A stretch of DNA of 64,000 nucleotides from Bifidobacterium sp. ESL0769 (GTDB lineage: Bacteria; Actinomycetota; Actinomycetes; Actinomycetales; Bifidobacteriaceae). Numbering within the stretch: the first letter of the stretch is position 1; each line of letters opens with the position of its first letter. Made by a program: the position numbers and the translations under genes. The notes under the pieces are model-generated. The model was not told where the DNA came from. It saw only the letters and a program-made list of their open reading frames with translations, and made no database searches. Of the stretch, positions 25,690-33,833 are shown piece by piece. The DNA lies in contig NZ_CP113918.1 in NCBI RefSeq assembly GCF_029395495.1, positions 2,356,001 through 2,420,000 on the forward strand, given 5' to 3'.

Positions 25690-26703
25690 ATGAAATACGG
25701 AATCATCGGCGCCGGAGCCATGGGATTCAGATACGGCGTGCTGCTGCAGGAGTTGGCGCACCAGCCGGTGGATTACGTTGAGATTTGGGAGCCGAACCTC
25801 AAGAAAGTCAAGGAGCAGGGCGGCGTCTACGTTTCCCGCGACCACGAAGGCCGTCACCTCGTCAAGGCCGATATCTACTCGCCGGAAGAGTACGCGGCCA
25901 AGGGTGGTGACCCAGACCTGTGGATCATCATGGTCAAGCAAATGGATCTGCAGAATTACCTCACCCGCTGCGCCGACGCGGGCCTCTTCAAGGATCACCA
26001 GGTCGTCTTCAGCGCCATGAACGGCTGGGGCCACTTCGAAAAGATCCTCAAATACTTCCCCAAGGAACGCATCTACGGCGGTACCGCGATGGTCGCGAGC
26101 GCCTTCAACGGCCCGGGTGACGTCGATTTCATCGGTAAGCCGGGCGCCGGCACGATGCACATCTGCGCGATGACCGAAGAGGTCACGCCAGTCGAGAAGG
26201 AATTCGTCGCCGACCTCGACAAGACCGGTTTCAATCCGCAGATCACGCAGAACTTCCGCGGCACCTGCATGGCCAAGGTCATTTTCAATTCAGTCATTAA
26301 TTCGCTGTGCACAATGTACCAGATCACGATGGGCCAGTTCGTTTCCTACCCCGGCTACAAAGACATGGCCACGCAGCTGATCAACGAGGCCTACGATGCG
26401 CTCGAACGCTCCGGTTTCCAGCCGATTCAGACCCGCGCCAAAGCCATCGAGGAAATCGATTACGTCAGCCGCGTCGCCAACCCACTGCACTATCCGTCGA
26501 TGTATCAGGACATGTCGAAGGGCCGCAAGACCGAGGTCGACTACATCAACGGCTACCTCGCCAAGGTCGGCCGCGAGAACGACTGCCCCTGCCGCGTTCA
26601 GGAATTCCTGACCCACGGTGTCCATGTCGCCGAACTCGCCTTCCAAGTCCACAAGAAGGAAGCCGAGGAAAAAGCCAAAGCTGAGGTCGCCATAGCCAAG
26701 TAA
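25690..26703 (+). CDS. Ketopantoate-reductase-like (PanE/ApbA family) dehydrogenase, copy 1
   Basis: A 337-residue NAD(P)H-dependent reductase. The Rossmann motif GIIGAGAMG is at the N-terminus. The C-terminal helical domain has the family's Lys/Asn pattern (MAKVIFNSVINSLCT) and GRKTEVDYINGYLAKVG, the (R)xTEx--NG motif of PanE proteins. The start is chosen by homology with the next gene and by AGAAGGG; the frame is open further upstream without a binding site. In pathways with PanB and PanC it makes pantoate, but neither gene is near, so a different 2-keto acid substrate is possible. Roughly three quarters of residues match the next gene by eye, so the pair is a tandem duplication. Confidence 0.85.
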   Translation: MKYGIIGAGAMGFRYGVLLQELAHQPVDYVEIWEPNLKKVKEQGGVYVSRDHEGRHLVKADIYSPEEYAAKGGDPDLWIIMVKQMDLQNYLTRCADAGLFKDHQVVFSAMNGWGHFEKILKYFPKERIYGGTAMVASAFNGPGDVDFIGKPGAGTMHICAMTEEVTPVEKEFVADLDKTGFNPQITQNFRGTCMAKVIFNSVINSLCTMYQITMGQFVSYPGYKDMATQLINEAYDALERSGFQPIQTRAKAIEEIDYVSRVANPLHYPSMYQDMSKGRKTEVDYINGYLAKVGRENDCPCRVQEFLTHGVHVAELAFQVHKKEAEEKAKAEVAIAK

Positions 26704-26760
26704 CCGATTCCGATAACCAATCGCTAACCTTTGGTTAGCCAATCAGCCTATCTCAAGGCC

Positions 26761-26794
26761 GGTCGGGGCTCTCAGTGCACTGAAAGCCCCGACC
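26761..26794 (+). terminator. Hairpin after ketopantoate-reductase-like copy 1
   Basis: GGTCGGGGCT (26761-26770) pairs with AGCCCCGACC (26785-26794), and the loop TCAGTGCACTGA is itself palindromic, so a near-continuous stem forms. No T-tract follows. A smaller GCTAACC/GGTTAGC hairpin lies just before it (26723-26739). Confidence 0.6.
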
Positions 26795-27019
26795 GAAATC
26801 ACGCATTGTCACAACTTTGCCTGTCCATAACCGCCTTATTTTTGTCTCAAAAAACGCTAGTATTTTGTCCGCTATCTGACCATTTAGTACCCGGTCCAAG
26901 CTTTCTCGTTTAAATCTATATCTGGGGGAAAATCGCTTACATATCCACAAGATTTAGCGACACACCCTTGTACCCAAAAGGCGTAGAGACAACAGAATTC
27001 CAAGACGGAAAGAATGATT

Positions 27020-28018
27020 ATGAAATACGGGATTATTGGCGCAGGATCTATGGGCTTCAGGTTTGGGGTACTATTCCACAACCTGGTGGGCCGCGACGTC
27101 GATTACATCGATATCTGGGAGCCGAATCTGAAGGCAATCAAGGAGCAGGGCGGCGTCTACGTTTCCCGCGATTACGAAAACCGTCATCTGGAGAAAGTCA
27201 ACGTCTACACGCCAGAAGAATACGCGGCCAAGGGCGGCGACCCGGACATGTGGATCATCATGGTCAAGCAGATGCAGCTGCAGGACTACCTCACCCGCTG
27301 CGCCGACGCCGGCCTTTTCAAAGACCATCAGGTCGTCTTCAGCGCGATGAACGGCTGGGGCCACTTCGAAAAGATCCTCAAATACTTCCCCAAAGACCGC
27401 GTCTATGGCGGCACCGCAATGCTCGGAAGCTCCTTCATCGGACCCGGCGAAGTCGATTTCCAAGGCAAGCTCGGCGGCGGCAGCATGCATATCTGCTCGA
27501 TGAGCGGCGAGGTGACGCCGGTGGAGCAAGAGCTGGTCGATGACTTCGAAAAGGCCCATTTCAACCCGATAATTTCGCACGACCTGCAAGGCACCTGCCT
27601 GGCAAAAATCATCTTCAATTCCGTGGTCAACTCGCTGTGCACGATGTATCAGATTCGCATGGGCCAGTTCATTTCCTACCCAGGCGCGATGGACATGACC
27701 ACGCAACTGGTCAACGAGGCTTACGACGCGCTGGAACGCGGCGGAATCCAGCCGATCCAGACTCGCGCCGAGGCCATTCACGAAGTCGAGAATTCCAGCA
27801 AGGTCGTCATGCCGCTGCACTATCCGTCGATGTATCAGGACATGGTCGCCGGTCGCAAGACCGAAGTTGACTACATCAATGGTTACATTGCTCGCGTCGG
27901 CCGCGAGAACGACTGCCCCTGCCGCGTGCACGAATTCGTAACCAACGGCGTCCACGTCGCCGAACTCGCCTTCCAGATTCACAAGAAGGAAGCCGCCGAA
28001 AAGGCCGCCGCCAAGTAA
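27020..28018 (+). CDS. Ketopantoate-reductase-like dehydrogenase, copy 2
   Basis: A 332-residue paralogue of the preceding gene. It has the same Rossmann start (MKYGIIGAGSMGFR) and the same LAKIIFNSVVNSLCT and GRKTEVDYINGY motifs. The blocks EYAAKGGDP, WIIMVKQM and CADAGLFKDHQVVFSAMNGW are essentially identical in both; differences cluster in the segment between the Rossmann core and the hinge and in the C-terminal helices. The start at 27020 matches copy 1; an ATG two codons earlier (27014) is also possible. Two separate terminators and two upstream TCCACAAGAT elements suggest that each copy has its own promoter. The copies may have diverged in substrate. Confidence 0.85.
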   Translation: MKYGIIGAGSMGFRFGVLFHNLVGRDVDYIDIWEPNLKAIKEQGGVYVSRDYENRHLEKVNVYTPEEYAAKGGDPDMWIIMVKQMQLQDYLTRCADAGLFKDHQVVFSAMNGWGHFEKILKYFPKDRVYGGTAMLGSSFIGPGEVDFQGKLGGGSMHICSMSGEVTPVEQELVDDFEKAHFNPIISHDLQGTCLAKIIFNSVVNSLCTMYQIRMGQFISYPGAMDMTTQLVNEAYDALERGGIQPIQTRAEAIHEVENSSKVVMPLHYPSMYQDMVAGRKTEVDYINGYIARVGRENDCPCRVHEFVTNGVHVAELAFQIHKKEAAEKAAAK

Positions 28019-28072
28019 TTTGTTTCGATAGACGGCAGTTAAATCGGTTAAAGTTTGATTAAACCTGCTTGC

Positions 28073-28130
28073 ACGTTGAAAATGGCGATTGAGATTCTCA
28101 AAACACCACTTTCAACGTACTTTTTTATAT
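28073..28130 (+). terminator. Rho-independent terminator after copy 2
   Basis: ACGTTGAAA (28073-28081) pairs with TTTCAACGT (28110-28118), followed by ACTTTTTTATAT. Confidence 0.8.
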
Positions 28131-28178
28131 CCACAAGAGAAGACCTAAACAACTTTTACGATTTAGCGACGCAGGCTT

Positions 28179-28631
28179 TTAGCCAATAAAGACCAAAGCG
28201 CCAAGGCTCAGGGCGAAAACGAGGCAAACTGGTGTGTATAGCCTCGTGTCCCAGTAGGCGAAAACCGTGTCGCGCTCGCGCTTGAAGATGCCGACCACGT
28301 TCGTTTCACCGATGAAACGGACGAAGAACACAAGCGTCGCGACGCCGAGCAGCACGCGCACCACAATGTTGGGACTCGCCCAGTCCCACACAAGCAGCGC
28401 AATCTGCACAACAAAGCAGAAGACCACTCCCCACGCGGCCCATGCCGGCGGCTGGTCGCCTGCCTTGACATGCATCAGATGCGGCTTGTAATTGTGCTTG
28501 TAGGCCGGCAGCACGTATTCGGTCAGTTTCGTCCCGCCGCAGCCCCAGTAGGCGTGTACCAAAAGGATGGCCACGCTCATCACGATGTCGAGCACGATGA
28601 GGATATGTTTCAGCAATTCCATGCGTTCCAT
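28179..28631 (-). CDS. DUF3995-family integral membrane protein
   Basis: 150 residues with four predicted membrane helices (about 8-27, 62-82, 86-105 and 130-149). The family signature is visible at both ends: helix 1 followed by HAYWGCGGT, and the end ERDTVFAYWDTRLYTPVCLV, which matches the conserved 'F-R-DTRLYSPLCL' close of DUF3995 proteins. The first ATG has no binding site; a second ATG three codons in (28622) has GGAACGC before it and may be the true start. Function unknown; the gene converges with the ketopantoate-reductase-like pair. Confidence 0.8.
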   Translation of the reverse strand: MERMELLKHILIVLDIVMSVAILLVHAYWGCGGTKLTEYVLPAYKHNYKPHLMHVKAGDQPPAWAAWGVVFCFVVQIALLVWDWASPNIVVRVLLGVATLVFFVRFIGETNVVGIFKRERDTVFAYWDTRLYTPVCLVFALSLGALVFIG

Positions 28632-28974
28632 GCTATCGTAATCGAAAATTCAGCTCTATCGTTTTCTGTGACAAAGTTGCCAAAACCTGTGAAGTATAAC
28701 AAAATTCCCAACAACTGAAAACCCTTCGTAACCCTTCTGCCATAAGGAATTAACGGGATTCCACACTTATCATTTTTAGCATTCACCCATTCACCAACTG
28801 CGATAAGTCTTTTGTGATAACACGAGTCGATTCAAACTTTGCCGATCAGAACACAGCGTATAAATAATCCACCAAAATCGGTCTGAAATTGGCGGATTAT
28901 CAATATGGAAATTGCTTCCAGATGGGTAGCTTAGAACGCCCTCAGGCGCTCAAAAGCCATCCCATCCCGAGCGT
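28632..28974. other. Intergenic stretch, no gene seen
   Basis: About 340 AT-rich bases between the DUF3995 gene and the aminotransferase gene. No coding frame, strong hairpin or repeat was recognised. It holds the promoter of the DUF3995 gene (TACGAT just before its start). Confidence 0.4.
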
Positions 28975-30186
28975 TCAGTCGACGAAAACGTACTTCGACA
29001 GGCGCTCCATCGCCTCTTGAACGCGGGAAAGCGGGAGGGCGACGTTCATGCGGATCGCGCACGGAGCCTTGAACTGGCGGCCGTCCTGCACGGCGACGCC
29101 GACGTTCCATGCTCGTTTCAGGAGCTCGTCGAGCGTGACGTTGTGCGCCTCGCACCAAGCGGAGCAGTCGAGGAAGATCATGTAGGTGCCTTCGGGATGA
29201 CCGAACGTGACCTCCGGGAAATGCTCGGTGAAGTAGTCGCAGACGTAATCGATGTTGCCGGTGAGCACCTGCCGCAGCTCGTCCACCCACTCGTGGCCTT
29301 CAGGCTTGTAGGCGCCGATCAGCGCATGCATCGAGAGCACGTTCATGGCGTTGTACTCGGGCTTCGCGCCCTTCGACGTGACGCGGTCGCGCAGGTACTT
29401 GTTGTAGATGATATGGTACGAACCCACGAGTCCGGCCAGATTGAAGGTCTTGCTCGGCGCATACATCGCGGCGACACGGTTGCGCGCGTCCTCGCTCACC
29501 GACTGAGTCGGGATGTGCTTGTGATCGCCAAGAATGATATCAGACCAAATTTCATCGGAAATGACTATGCAATCGTTTTCGCGGTAAACCTCCATCGCCT
29601 TTTCGATCTCCCAACGCTCCCAGACGCGGCCGCAGGGGTTGTGCGGGCTGCAGAAGACGGCGACGTGGATGTTGTTTTCCTTGAGCTTTTTATCCATATC
29701 CTCGAAATCCATGCGCCATACACCGTTTTCGTCGCGCTTGAGCAGCGAGTGAACGATGTGGTAGCCGTTGGATTCGATGGCATTGGTGAAGCCGACATAG
29801 GTCGGGCTATGCAGCAACACGGAATCACCGGGCGCCGCGAACGAAGTAACAGTGGAAACAACCCCGCCCAAAACGCCGTTTTCATAACCGATATCTTCCG
29901 GCTTCAAGTTAGTTACGCCGTTACGCGTTTTCTGCCAGTCGATAATCGAATTGAAGTACTCGTCAGTCGGGCGGAAATAGCCGAACGCAGGGTGCTTGGC
30001 GCGCTCGATAATCGCGTCCTGAATCGTGGGAACGGTGGGGAAATTCATGTCGGCCACCCACATCGGGATGACGTCAAACCCATCCTTCGGCGGATCCGGC
30101 GCAAATCCTGGCGCTGCGCCAAGTCCATCAACCGCAATCGCATCCTTGCCGTGCCGATCCATAATCGACGTGAAATCGTACTTCAT
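28975..30186 (-). CDS. MalY/PatB-family PLP-dependent aminotransferase / cystathionine beta-lyase
   Basis: A 403-residue fold-type I PLP enzyme that likely cleaves the C-S bond of cystathionine or cysteine, as MalY/PatB proteins do. The start MKYDFTSIMDRHGKDAI follows AAGGAGCAGAA. Motifs: MWVADMNFPTVP near the N-terminus (the family's DMDF-like signature), FCSPHNPCGRVW (about 170), ISDEIWSDI (PLP-binding Asp) and the Schiff-base lysine in APSKTFNLAGL (about 243). The C-terminal Arg in CAIRMNVALPLSR would bind the carboxylate. The gene stands alone. It could contribute to methionine/cysteine metabolism; the exact substrate cannot be read from sequence. Confidence 0.9.
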   Translation of the reverse strand: MKYDFTSIMDRHGKDAIAVDGLGAAPGFAPDPPKDGFDVIPMWVADMNFPTVPTIQDAIIERAKHPAFGYFRPTDEYFNSIIDWQKTRNGVTNLKPEDIGYENGVLGGVVSTVTSFAAPGDSVLLHSPTYVGFTNAIESNGYHIVHSLLKRDENGVWRMDFEDMDKKLKENNIHVAVFCSPHNPCGRVWERWEIEKAMEVYRENDCIVISDEIWSDIILGDHKHIPTQSVSEDARNRVAAMYAPSKTFNLAGLVGSYHIIYNKYLRDRVTSKGAKPEYNAMNVLSMHALIGAYKPEGHEWVDELRQVLTGNIDYVCDYFTEHFPEVTFGHPEGTYMIFLDCSAWCEAHNVTLDELLKRAWNVGVAVQDGRQFKAPCAIRMNVALPLSRVQEAMERLSKYVFVD

Positions 30187-30422
30187 TTCTGCTCCTTCTG
30201 CACAACGTCCCATTGCGGTACCGTGCCATACGCGTCATTACATTGGTATGCTGCCACTCTACAACTGCCAATTGCCATGAAATGCCACAATCTTATGTTC
30301 ATGAGACAGATAATCGATTATTCATGGTGTTTTGGCAGCCCGCTTAGCCGATTCTCAAAACATAGGATCGCACGCCGCCTTCGATCGTCCCATTCCTATC
30401 AAGCAGCTAAGTAAAATACGTC

Positions 30423-30530
30423 TTTCCCCGCAGTAAGTGGGGTTATTGTGCGGGTAAAAGCGCATTCTGCAATTTTAAATGCAACTTTTCCCGCACCTAT
30501 ACCCCATTTAGTGCGGGAAAAGACGCATTT
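30423..30530. repeat. Two tandem hairpin repeats (left flank of the AbiEi-like gene)
   Basis: Copy 1 (about 30423-30465) pairs TTTCCCCGCA with TGCGGGTAAA. Copy 2 (30478-30530) is AAATGC-AAC-TTTTCCCGCAC, a 14-base loop, then GTGCGGGAAAA-GAC-GCATTT, an almost perfect stem. The same core recurs on the far side of the neighbouring gene (31937-32047), so this is a dispersed, palindromic repeat family. Confidence 0.75.
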
Positions 30531-30577
30531 GTCAGTGACAGACTCCCAACTCTCTGAGCATGAGCCTAAAAGACAAC

Positions 30578-30702
30578 GCGTGGTGGCGCTCCGAGTCGAA
30601 TGGAAAGTAAGCGGCGGTGCACAAGTGCAACAAACAGCGCACAGTACTGTCCCGAGTCGAGTAGGAAGTGTGCTGAAGGCCATTCGAGACACACCACCAC
30701 GC
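30578..30702. repeat. 125-bp element bounded by imperfect inverted repeats
   Basis: GCGTGGTGG...TCGAATGG (30578-30602) is matched in inverse by CCATTCGA...CCACCACGC (30680-30702). Inside, CCGAGTCGA is repeated directly (30591-30599 and about 30653-30661). It resembles a short non-coding element or structured RNA; it begins about 48 bases after the hairpin pair and ends just short of the AbiEi-like stop codon. Confidence 0.4.
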
Positions 30703-30714
30703 ACAAGCCGGTGA

Positions 30715-31698
30715 TCACGATTCAAGCAGCCGAGACCCGCTATCCGCAAGCGGTATACCCGCAGCCAGAAGCTTATGCACCAAAACCGATTGCCCAAGCA
30801 CCTCACGATAGTTCGTGCGAATCAAATCCGTAACGCCGGCTCGCCGCAAGGCTGATTCGCGCAGCCGCTCCTCGTAAACAACCTGCTCAGTGCTCTGCAT
30901 CCGCGTCATTACGGGGTTGACATACTTCTCGTTGCCATCGAATTCAAGGACAATCACGCGCCCATCTGCAAACCGCCACGTAAAATCCGCCCGATATTCA
31001 TTCTGCGGGTTCGTGGGATCAACGAAAACCCTCTGCAATTGCGGAATCGCAAACCCATGCTCGATAATCACTGCCCTGCAAAGCGACTCGCCGCCATTCT
31101 CGCTGGCAGCATTGGCATAATGCATGAGCTTAAGCACCGGTCCAACGTCGGCACGCACCGTATCGCAAACTTCCAGCACGGAATCCTGGCTGATTGAGTA
31201 TTTGCGAAAAGCCGCGTCAAACATCGGCAAAACCGCACGGAAAGAATATCGCAGGGCACAATCGACCAACGTCCTTGCAACGCTGGTCACCTTCACACCA
31301 TGTATGGCCCACGTCTCTAAGTGGGCGACAAATATTCGCCGCAAATGTGAATCGCCCGAAGTATGAACGGATCCGGAAGTGGCAATCCAGACCAGCCCGT
31401 CGCGATGCAGATTCCACGAATGGTCAAGCTCCCAAACCACCGCCGCGCTGACACCGGCGAAAGTCCAAGTGGGCTCGATACGTGCCAAAGCCCTAATCAC
31501 ATGCATCGATTGCTGCTCGGGATTGAGCGCGCGCCAATAGTCGCCCCTCGCATACGTACGATGGTATGGACACACCAGTTCACCAGAAACCCGGCGACGG
31601 CGCATGGCATCGCGTTGAGCACGGCCGGTCGGCACTGCGCAACATTTCGCGGCTTCGGCTTGGGCAATCACCCCGGCGACATCTCGATAGGTTCCCAT
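30715..31698 (-). CDS. AbiEi/DUF559-like protein (type IV antitoxin-like regulator or nuclease-fold protein)
   Basis: 327 residues from the ATG that gives MGTYRDVAGVIAQAEA. The N-terminal half follows the bifidobacterial AbiEi-like pattern: winged-helix start, WTFAGVSAAVVWELDHSW and SVARTLVDCAL. The C-terminal part (about 235-290) is a DUF559/Vsr-like fold with the acidic pair RADFTW and VIVLEFDG, the D...E-x-D layout of PD-(D/E)XK-type sites. The frame stays open upstream for about 130 codons, but that part is built from the repeat units and is not credible as protein. No partner AbiEii nucleotidyltransferase is adjacent. It is flanked on both sides by the same hairpin repeats, which it may bind; that is inference. 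Confidence 0.65.
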   Translation of the reverse strand: MGTYRDVAGVIAQAEAAKCCAVPTGRAQRDAMRRRRVSGELVCPYHRTYARGDYWRALNPEQQSMHVIRALARIEPTWTFAGVSAAVVWELDHSWNLHRDGLVWIATSGSVHTSGDSHLRRIFVAHLETWAIHGVKVTSVARTLVDCALRYSFRAVLPMFDAAFRKYSISQDSVLEVCDTVRADVGPVLKLMHYANAASENGGESLCRAVIIEHGFAIPQLQRVFVDPTNPQNEYRADFTWRFADGRVIVLEFDGNEKYVNPVMTRMQSTEQVVYEERLRESALRRAGVTDLIRTNYREVLGQSVLVHKLLAAGIPLADSGSRLLES

Positions 31699-31829
31699 GT
31701 ATCCAGTCAAAACCGCTTTTCGCGGAAAGTCCAGCCGAAACGGGTTATGTGGTCGAATGCCCGGGGTTTCGGCGTGTTGTGGATAACTCGAGTTTGTCGG
31801 CATTCCAGCACCGGTATCTCGAACCTGCA

Positions 31830-31936
31830 GGAATGCGTTGCTTCCTGTACTAACGGAAGGATCTACCTCACCAAACCCGCGGGAATGCGACTTTCCTGCA
31901 CAAGCGACAGGATCCGCCTCACCAAACCCGCGGGAA
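31830..31936. repeat. Tandem direct repeats, 51-52 bp period
   Basis: Units begin with GGAATGCG at 31830, 31882 and 31933 and share ACCTCACCAAACCCGCG or CGCCTCACCAAACCCGCG at their ends; the second and third also share GGAATGCGACTTTCC. The third unit runs directly into the hairpin at 31937. Confidence 0.75.
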
Positions 31937-32047
31937 TGCGACTTTCCCCGCACTCCACACACATTTATGCGGGAAAAGTCGCAAATAGAAACGCTAAATG
32001 GGTTGTTTCCCGCACCTATATCCCACTTAGTGCGGGGAAAGTCGCAT
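31937..32047. repeat. Two hairpin repeats (right flank of the AbiEi-like gene)
   Basis: Copy 3: TGCGACTTTCCCCGCA (31937-31952) pairs with TGCGGGAAAAGTCGCA (31968-31983), one mismatch. Copy 4: TTTCCCGCAC (32006-32015) pairs with GTGCGGGGAAA (32030-32040), then GTCGCATTT. The loop of copy 4 (CTATATCCCACTTA) is nearly the loop of copy 2 on the other flank (CTATACCCCATTTA), so these are true relatives. Confidence 0.8.
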
Positions 32048-32340
32048 TTATCATCAATTACACAAAACTCATGGGACGCCGACCCCGAATCGCACATGGC
32101 TCACAGGTTATCAGTGCCGTCAAACCGCATCAGTAGCGCCACAAACAACGCAATCAAGAACCTGCCACATAGCAGGTACGACACAGGCAGAACGCATACA
32201 GGCACACACCATGCACACAACACGCATAGGTGCACACCCATAAGCAGAACACACAAGTCACACGATGGGTACCTCACCCCCACACAGCCGCACCATGGAT
32301 ACAACAGCAACGTTGTTATGCTACGGCCACAGTCCCCGCG
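32048..32340. other. Intergenic stretch rich in ACAC, no gene seen
   Basis: Low-complexity CACAC/GCACAC-rich sequence (about 32165-32300) downstream of the alpha/beta hydrolase gene. No coding frame or strong terminator recognised. Confidence 0.35.
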
Positions 32341-33660
32341 CTATTCCTCTTCTTCGGCGACCATGTCCTCCACGGATTCGCCGTAGAAGTCGATGATGCG
32401 ATCGACATAAGGACCGAGGATAGCGTTCGGCATGCTGAAGATCTCGTGGACGGCGGGCTCGACGCGTTCCAGCACCACGTCCCCGCTTTCGACGCGGACG
32501 CGCTCGACGAAACGGTTCTGGGCCGAATTGTGCACCCACGTGTCGCGGCCGGCCTGGAAGAGCAGGATCGGCGTCTCGATGCGCGAGCAGGCCTCGCGCG
32601 AAAGAATCGCGTGCGACATCTTGAGCGCTTGGTTCACCCAACCGAAAGTGGCGGCGTTCGTCTGGTAGTGCACGTCCTTTTTGCGAAGACTGAAATACCA
32701 TTGCACGCGCGACTGCTCGGCACCCTCGTAACCCTTGAGTTTCATGGTCGGTGAGAACTCCGTCTGGCCGGGCGCACGATGCCGCGAAAGCCCGACGGCG
32801 CTGGCGAGCGCGGTGGCGGGGCCGGCGATGGAATTGGGCATGCCCGTCACCGGCTCAATCATCGGCGAAGACAGTACGGCACGGTTGAAGAGCATCGGGA
32901 AACTTTCGAGCATCGCCGCCCCGATGCCGCCGCCCATCGAATGCGAATACAGGTGCATTGGCTGGTCGCCCGCGTACTGCCGCCCGATGGTCTGCGAGAA
33001 TTTGGCCAGATCCGCGACATATCGCCGCCAATCGTCAATCCAAACCAGCGAGGGATTCGAGACGTCACGCACCGAATAGCCGTGTCCGCGATGCTCCAGA
33101 ATACAAACGGAGTAGCCCGCAAGCAGGAAATACCATGTCATCTCGGCGTGCTTGGCCGCGAATTCCGTGAACCCGAACGAGAAAACGATGGCCCCACGGA
33201 ACTTGGCGCTGGCACCATCGATATTAAGGGCGTCGAACTTGTGCGCATCAAAACAAACGTAATGCAATTTGCCGGGCGTGGGCGGAGCTGCCAGCGACGA
33301 GATGCCAAAGAGCTTGCTGCGCATGATCCGCTGCTCGTCCTCGTCGTCCGGTCCGGTGTCGATGCCGGCTCCGCTGATGCCGATTCCTGCGTCACCCATA
33401 CCGACGTGGGTGGCGCCGCTTGCGATATTCGCAGAAGCCGAATCTGTAGAACGGGAATTGACATTGACGCTGTTACCACCATTGGCTACATCTGCGCTAG
33501 CCGCTGGCGCCAAACCTTGCGCTGGAGCTGAAGCAGCAGCGGTATCGGCCACGCCGGCAGGCGACATCCAGCCTTCCTCGCGACATTTCGCGAGCGCCGG
33601 CAGCACGGTATCGCGCATCACCTCGGCGTAATGGTTCTCGTCAATCAACGGCATATGCAT
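32341..33660 (-). CDS. Alpha/beta hydrolase (lysophospholipase / serine aminopeptidase S33 type)
   Basis: A 439-residue hydrolase. The core reads AIVFSFGFTEFAAKHAEMTW, LEHRGHGYSV, then the nucleophile elbow LYSHSMGGGIG (Ser about 240), Asp in LLFQAGRDTWV (about 371) and His in PAVHEIFSMPN (about 403), a complete triad in monoacylglycerol-lipase-like order. Residues about 40-115 form an Ala/Ser/Asp-rich low-complexity insert ahead of the hydrolase domain, not usual for the family. It ends in an acidic tail (MVAEEEE). No signal peptide, so it is cytoplasmic. The substrate is probably a lipid or other ester; not deducible here. Confidence 0.88.
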   Translation of the reverse strand: MHMPLIDENHYAEVMRDTVLPALAKCREEGWMSPAGVADTAAASAPAQGLAPAASADVANGGNSVNVNSRSTDSASANIASGATHVGMGDAGIGISGAGIDTGPDDEDEQRIMRSKLFGISSLAAPPTPGKLHYVCFDAHKFDALNIDGASAKFRGAIVFSFGFTEFAAKHAEMTWYFLLAGYSVCILEHRGHGYSVRDVSNPSLVWIDDWRRYVADLAKFSQTIGRQYAGDQPMHLYSHSMGGGIGAAMLESFPMLFNRAVLSSPMIEPVTGMPNSIAGPATALASAVGLSRHRAPGQTEFSPTMKLKGYEGAEQSRVQWYFSLRKKDVHYQTNAATFGWVNQALKMSHAILSREACSRIETPILLFQAGRDTWVHNSAQNRFVERVRVESGDVVLERVEPAVHEIFSMPNAILGPYVDRIIDFYGESVEDMVAEEEE

Positions 33661-33768
33661 ACCGCCAGTCTATCTGCACCCGCTGGCACGTTTAGCATCG
33701 GTTTCACTTACGTCAAACACCATATTTAATTGGCCGATAAGGAATATAAAGGTATTCGATACAGATAA

Positions 33769-33811
33769 GACGACCCGGCATCAGAAGAATATGGCTCCGT
33801 GCCGGGTCGTC
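33769..33811 (-). terminator. Terminator after the LSKTG LRR gene
   Basis: GACGACCCGGCA (33769-33780) pairs perfectly with TGCCGGGTCGTC (33800-33811), 22 bases past the stop codon of the minus-strand gene, with TTATCT following on that strand. Confidence 0.75.
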
Positions 33812-33833
33812 AGATGGCTAGCGCATCAATGGC

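Noticed and set aside
27071-27982. 303-codon minus-strand open frame opposite ketopantoate-reductase-like copy 2
   Set aside because: A matching shadow exists opposite copy 1 because the two genes are paralogues; no independent evidence.
29017-30414. 465-codon plus-strand open frame opposite the MalY-like gene
   Set aside because: Antisense shadow of a gene with complete PLP-enzyme motifs.
31830-32047. CRISPR array
   Set aside because: Repeats are few, differ in length, are hairpin-rich and lack regular unique spacers; no cas genes nearby.
31699-32097. Open upstream extension of the AbiEi-like gene
   Set aside because: The added codons are translations of the repeat units (KSHSRGFGE repeated) rather than protein, so the start at 31698 is preferred.
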